Positions 63,704 to 64,000 of a DNA stretch of 64,000 nt are shown piece by piece. The stretch's first letter is position 1. Every line of letters begins with the position of its first letter. The translations under genes and the position numbers were made by a program. The notes under the pieces were generated by a model. The model searched no databases, was not told where the DNA came from, and saw only the letters and a list, made by a program, of their open reading frames with translations. Source of the DNA: an uncultured Bacillota bacterium (lineage in GTDB: Bacteria > Bacillota_I > Bacilli_A > RFN20 > CAG-826); contig CASEPN010000001.1 of assembly GCA_949289845.1 (NCBI GenBank), forward strand, positions 592,316 to 656,315, in the 5' to 3' direction.

Positions 63704-63778
63704 TGGCTGGGGTGGCTGGGATCGGACCAGCGCATCTTGGATTCAGAGTCCAATGCCTTACCACTTGGCTACACCCCA
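63704..63778 (-). tRNA. tRNA-Gln (CUG)
   Basis: A full cloverleaf with acceptor TGGGGTG, anticodon loop CTCTGAA (anticodon CTG, reading CAG), T loop TCCGATC and encoded CCA. Confidence 0.93.
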
Positions 63779-63930
63779 AGCGGAGCGGATTATACCAACC
63801 GAGGCACTCCCATCAAGGGGCAAATGCGGGCATTTCCCTGCCCAGACACGGAAATCGGAACTTTTCCTTCGAAATTCTTAGGAAAAATAGGTGGTAAGGA
63901 ATTTAAATTCGTTATACCTTTACTATAAAG

Positions 63931-64000
63931 ATGGGCAAGAGGGTGGTCATCGCGATCGCCGGAGGCTCCGGATCAGGCAAGACGCTTCTGTCCGAGCGAC
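63931..64000 (+). CDS. Uridine kinase-like protein, N-terminal fragment
   Basis: The last 70 bases start a gene reading MGKRVVIAIAGGSGSGKTLL, with the P-loop GGSGSGKT of the uridine kinase/phosphoribulokinase family. The upstream segment TTATACCTTTACTATAAAG holds overlapping -10-like sequences and no clear ribosome-binding site. The gene continues past the window, so the exact family cannot be settled. Confidence 0.7.
   Translation, partial: MGKRVVIAIAGGSGSGKTLLSER

Overview
The window is about 60% G+C and reads as chromosome of a Gram-positive bacterium of the Bacillota. Supporting signs are AGGAGG ribosome-binding sites, a CIRCE-controlled groESL operon, a SipW/TasA-type secretion cluster, a potABCD operon, lipoproteins, and tRNAs with encoded CCA. 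The order is not fixed by anything I can see; a gut lineage near the Erysipelotrichales or Mollicutes is only a guess. TAG, TAA and TGA all serve as ordinary stops.

Layout. 1-6.2 kb: a partial unknown gene, tyrS, groEL, groES and a malic enzyme, interrupted by a HipA/CtkA-like kinase gene lying between two 36-bp direct repeats. 6.3-28 kb: a large accessory island. It starts with a phospholipase-D/helicase/DUF3427 protein and an AAA ATPase of the DUF4143 type flanked by identical 22-bp palindromic repeats. Next comes a tightly overlapping minus-strand operon: a Sau3AI-type cytosine-5 methyltransferase, a MutH/Sau3AI-like endonuclease, a ParB-like protein and an SNF2-type helicase with a PLD domain. 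It is followed by an ADP-ribosylglycohydrolase and an HTH-WYL regulator. The island ends with a plus-strand operon of a 55-aa protein, MoxR ATPase, 124-aa protein, metallopeptidase/VWA protein, a divergent S-adenosylmethionine-synthetase-like protein and two tandem leucine-rich-repeat proteins, up to tRNA-Pro.

The island looks like one regulated conflict/defence locus. The same 14-bp operator-like sequence (TCCAAATTCTTGGA) sits in the two divergent promoter regions at 16.6 kb and 19.1 kb, so the WYL protein could control the restriction operon, the glycohydrolase, its own gene and the MoxR operon together. The methyltransferase reading frame is broken by a ten-unit AG dinucleotide tract whose length would switch it on or off.

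28-64 kb is mostly housekeeping and envelope genes: tRNAs for Pro, Arg, Cys and Gln each with a terminator, a frameshifted HD-domain gene, two ABC-ATPase/permease fusions, a damaged SipW/TasA cluster, a FAD oxidoreductase, a GT-C-like membrane protein, a YtrB-type ABC pair, mutY, pyrophosphate phosphofructokinase, potABCD, a thioredoxin-like lipoprotein, two giant paralogous lipoproteins, a rubredoxin-like protein, a MacB-like exporter, pepC, pepT and the start of a uridine kinase gene. Several genes have a -10 box only 6-7 nt before the ATG and no ribosome-binding site, suggesting frequent leaderless transcription.
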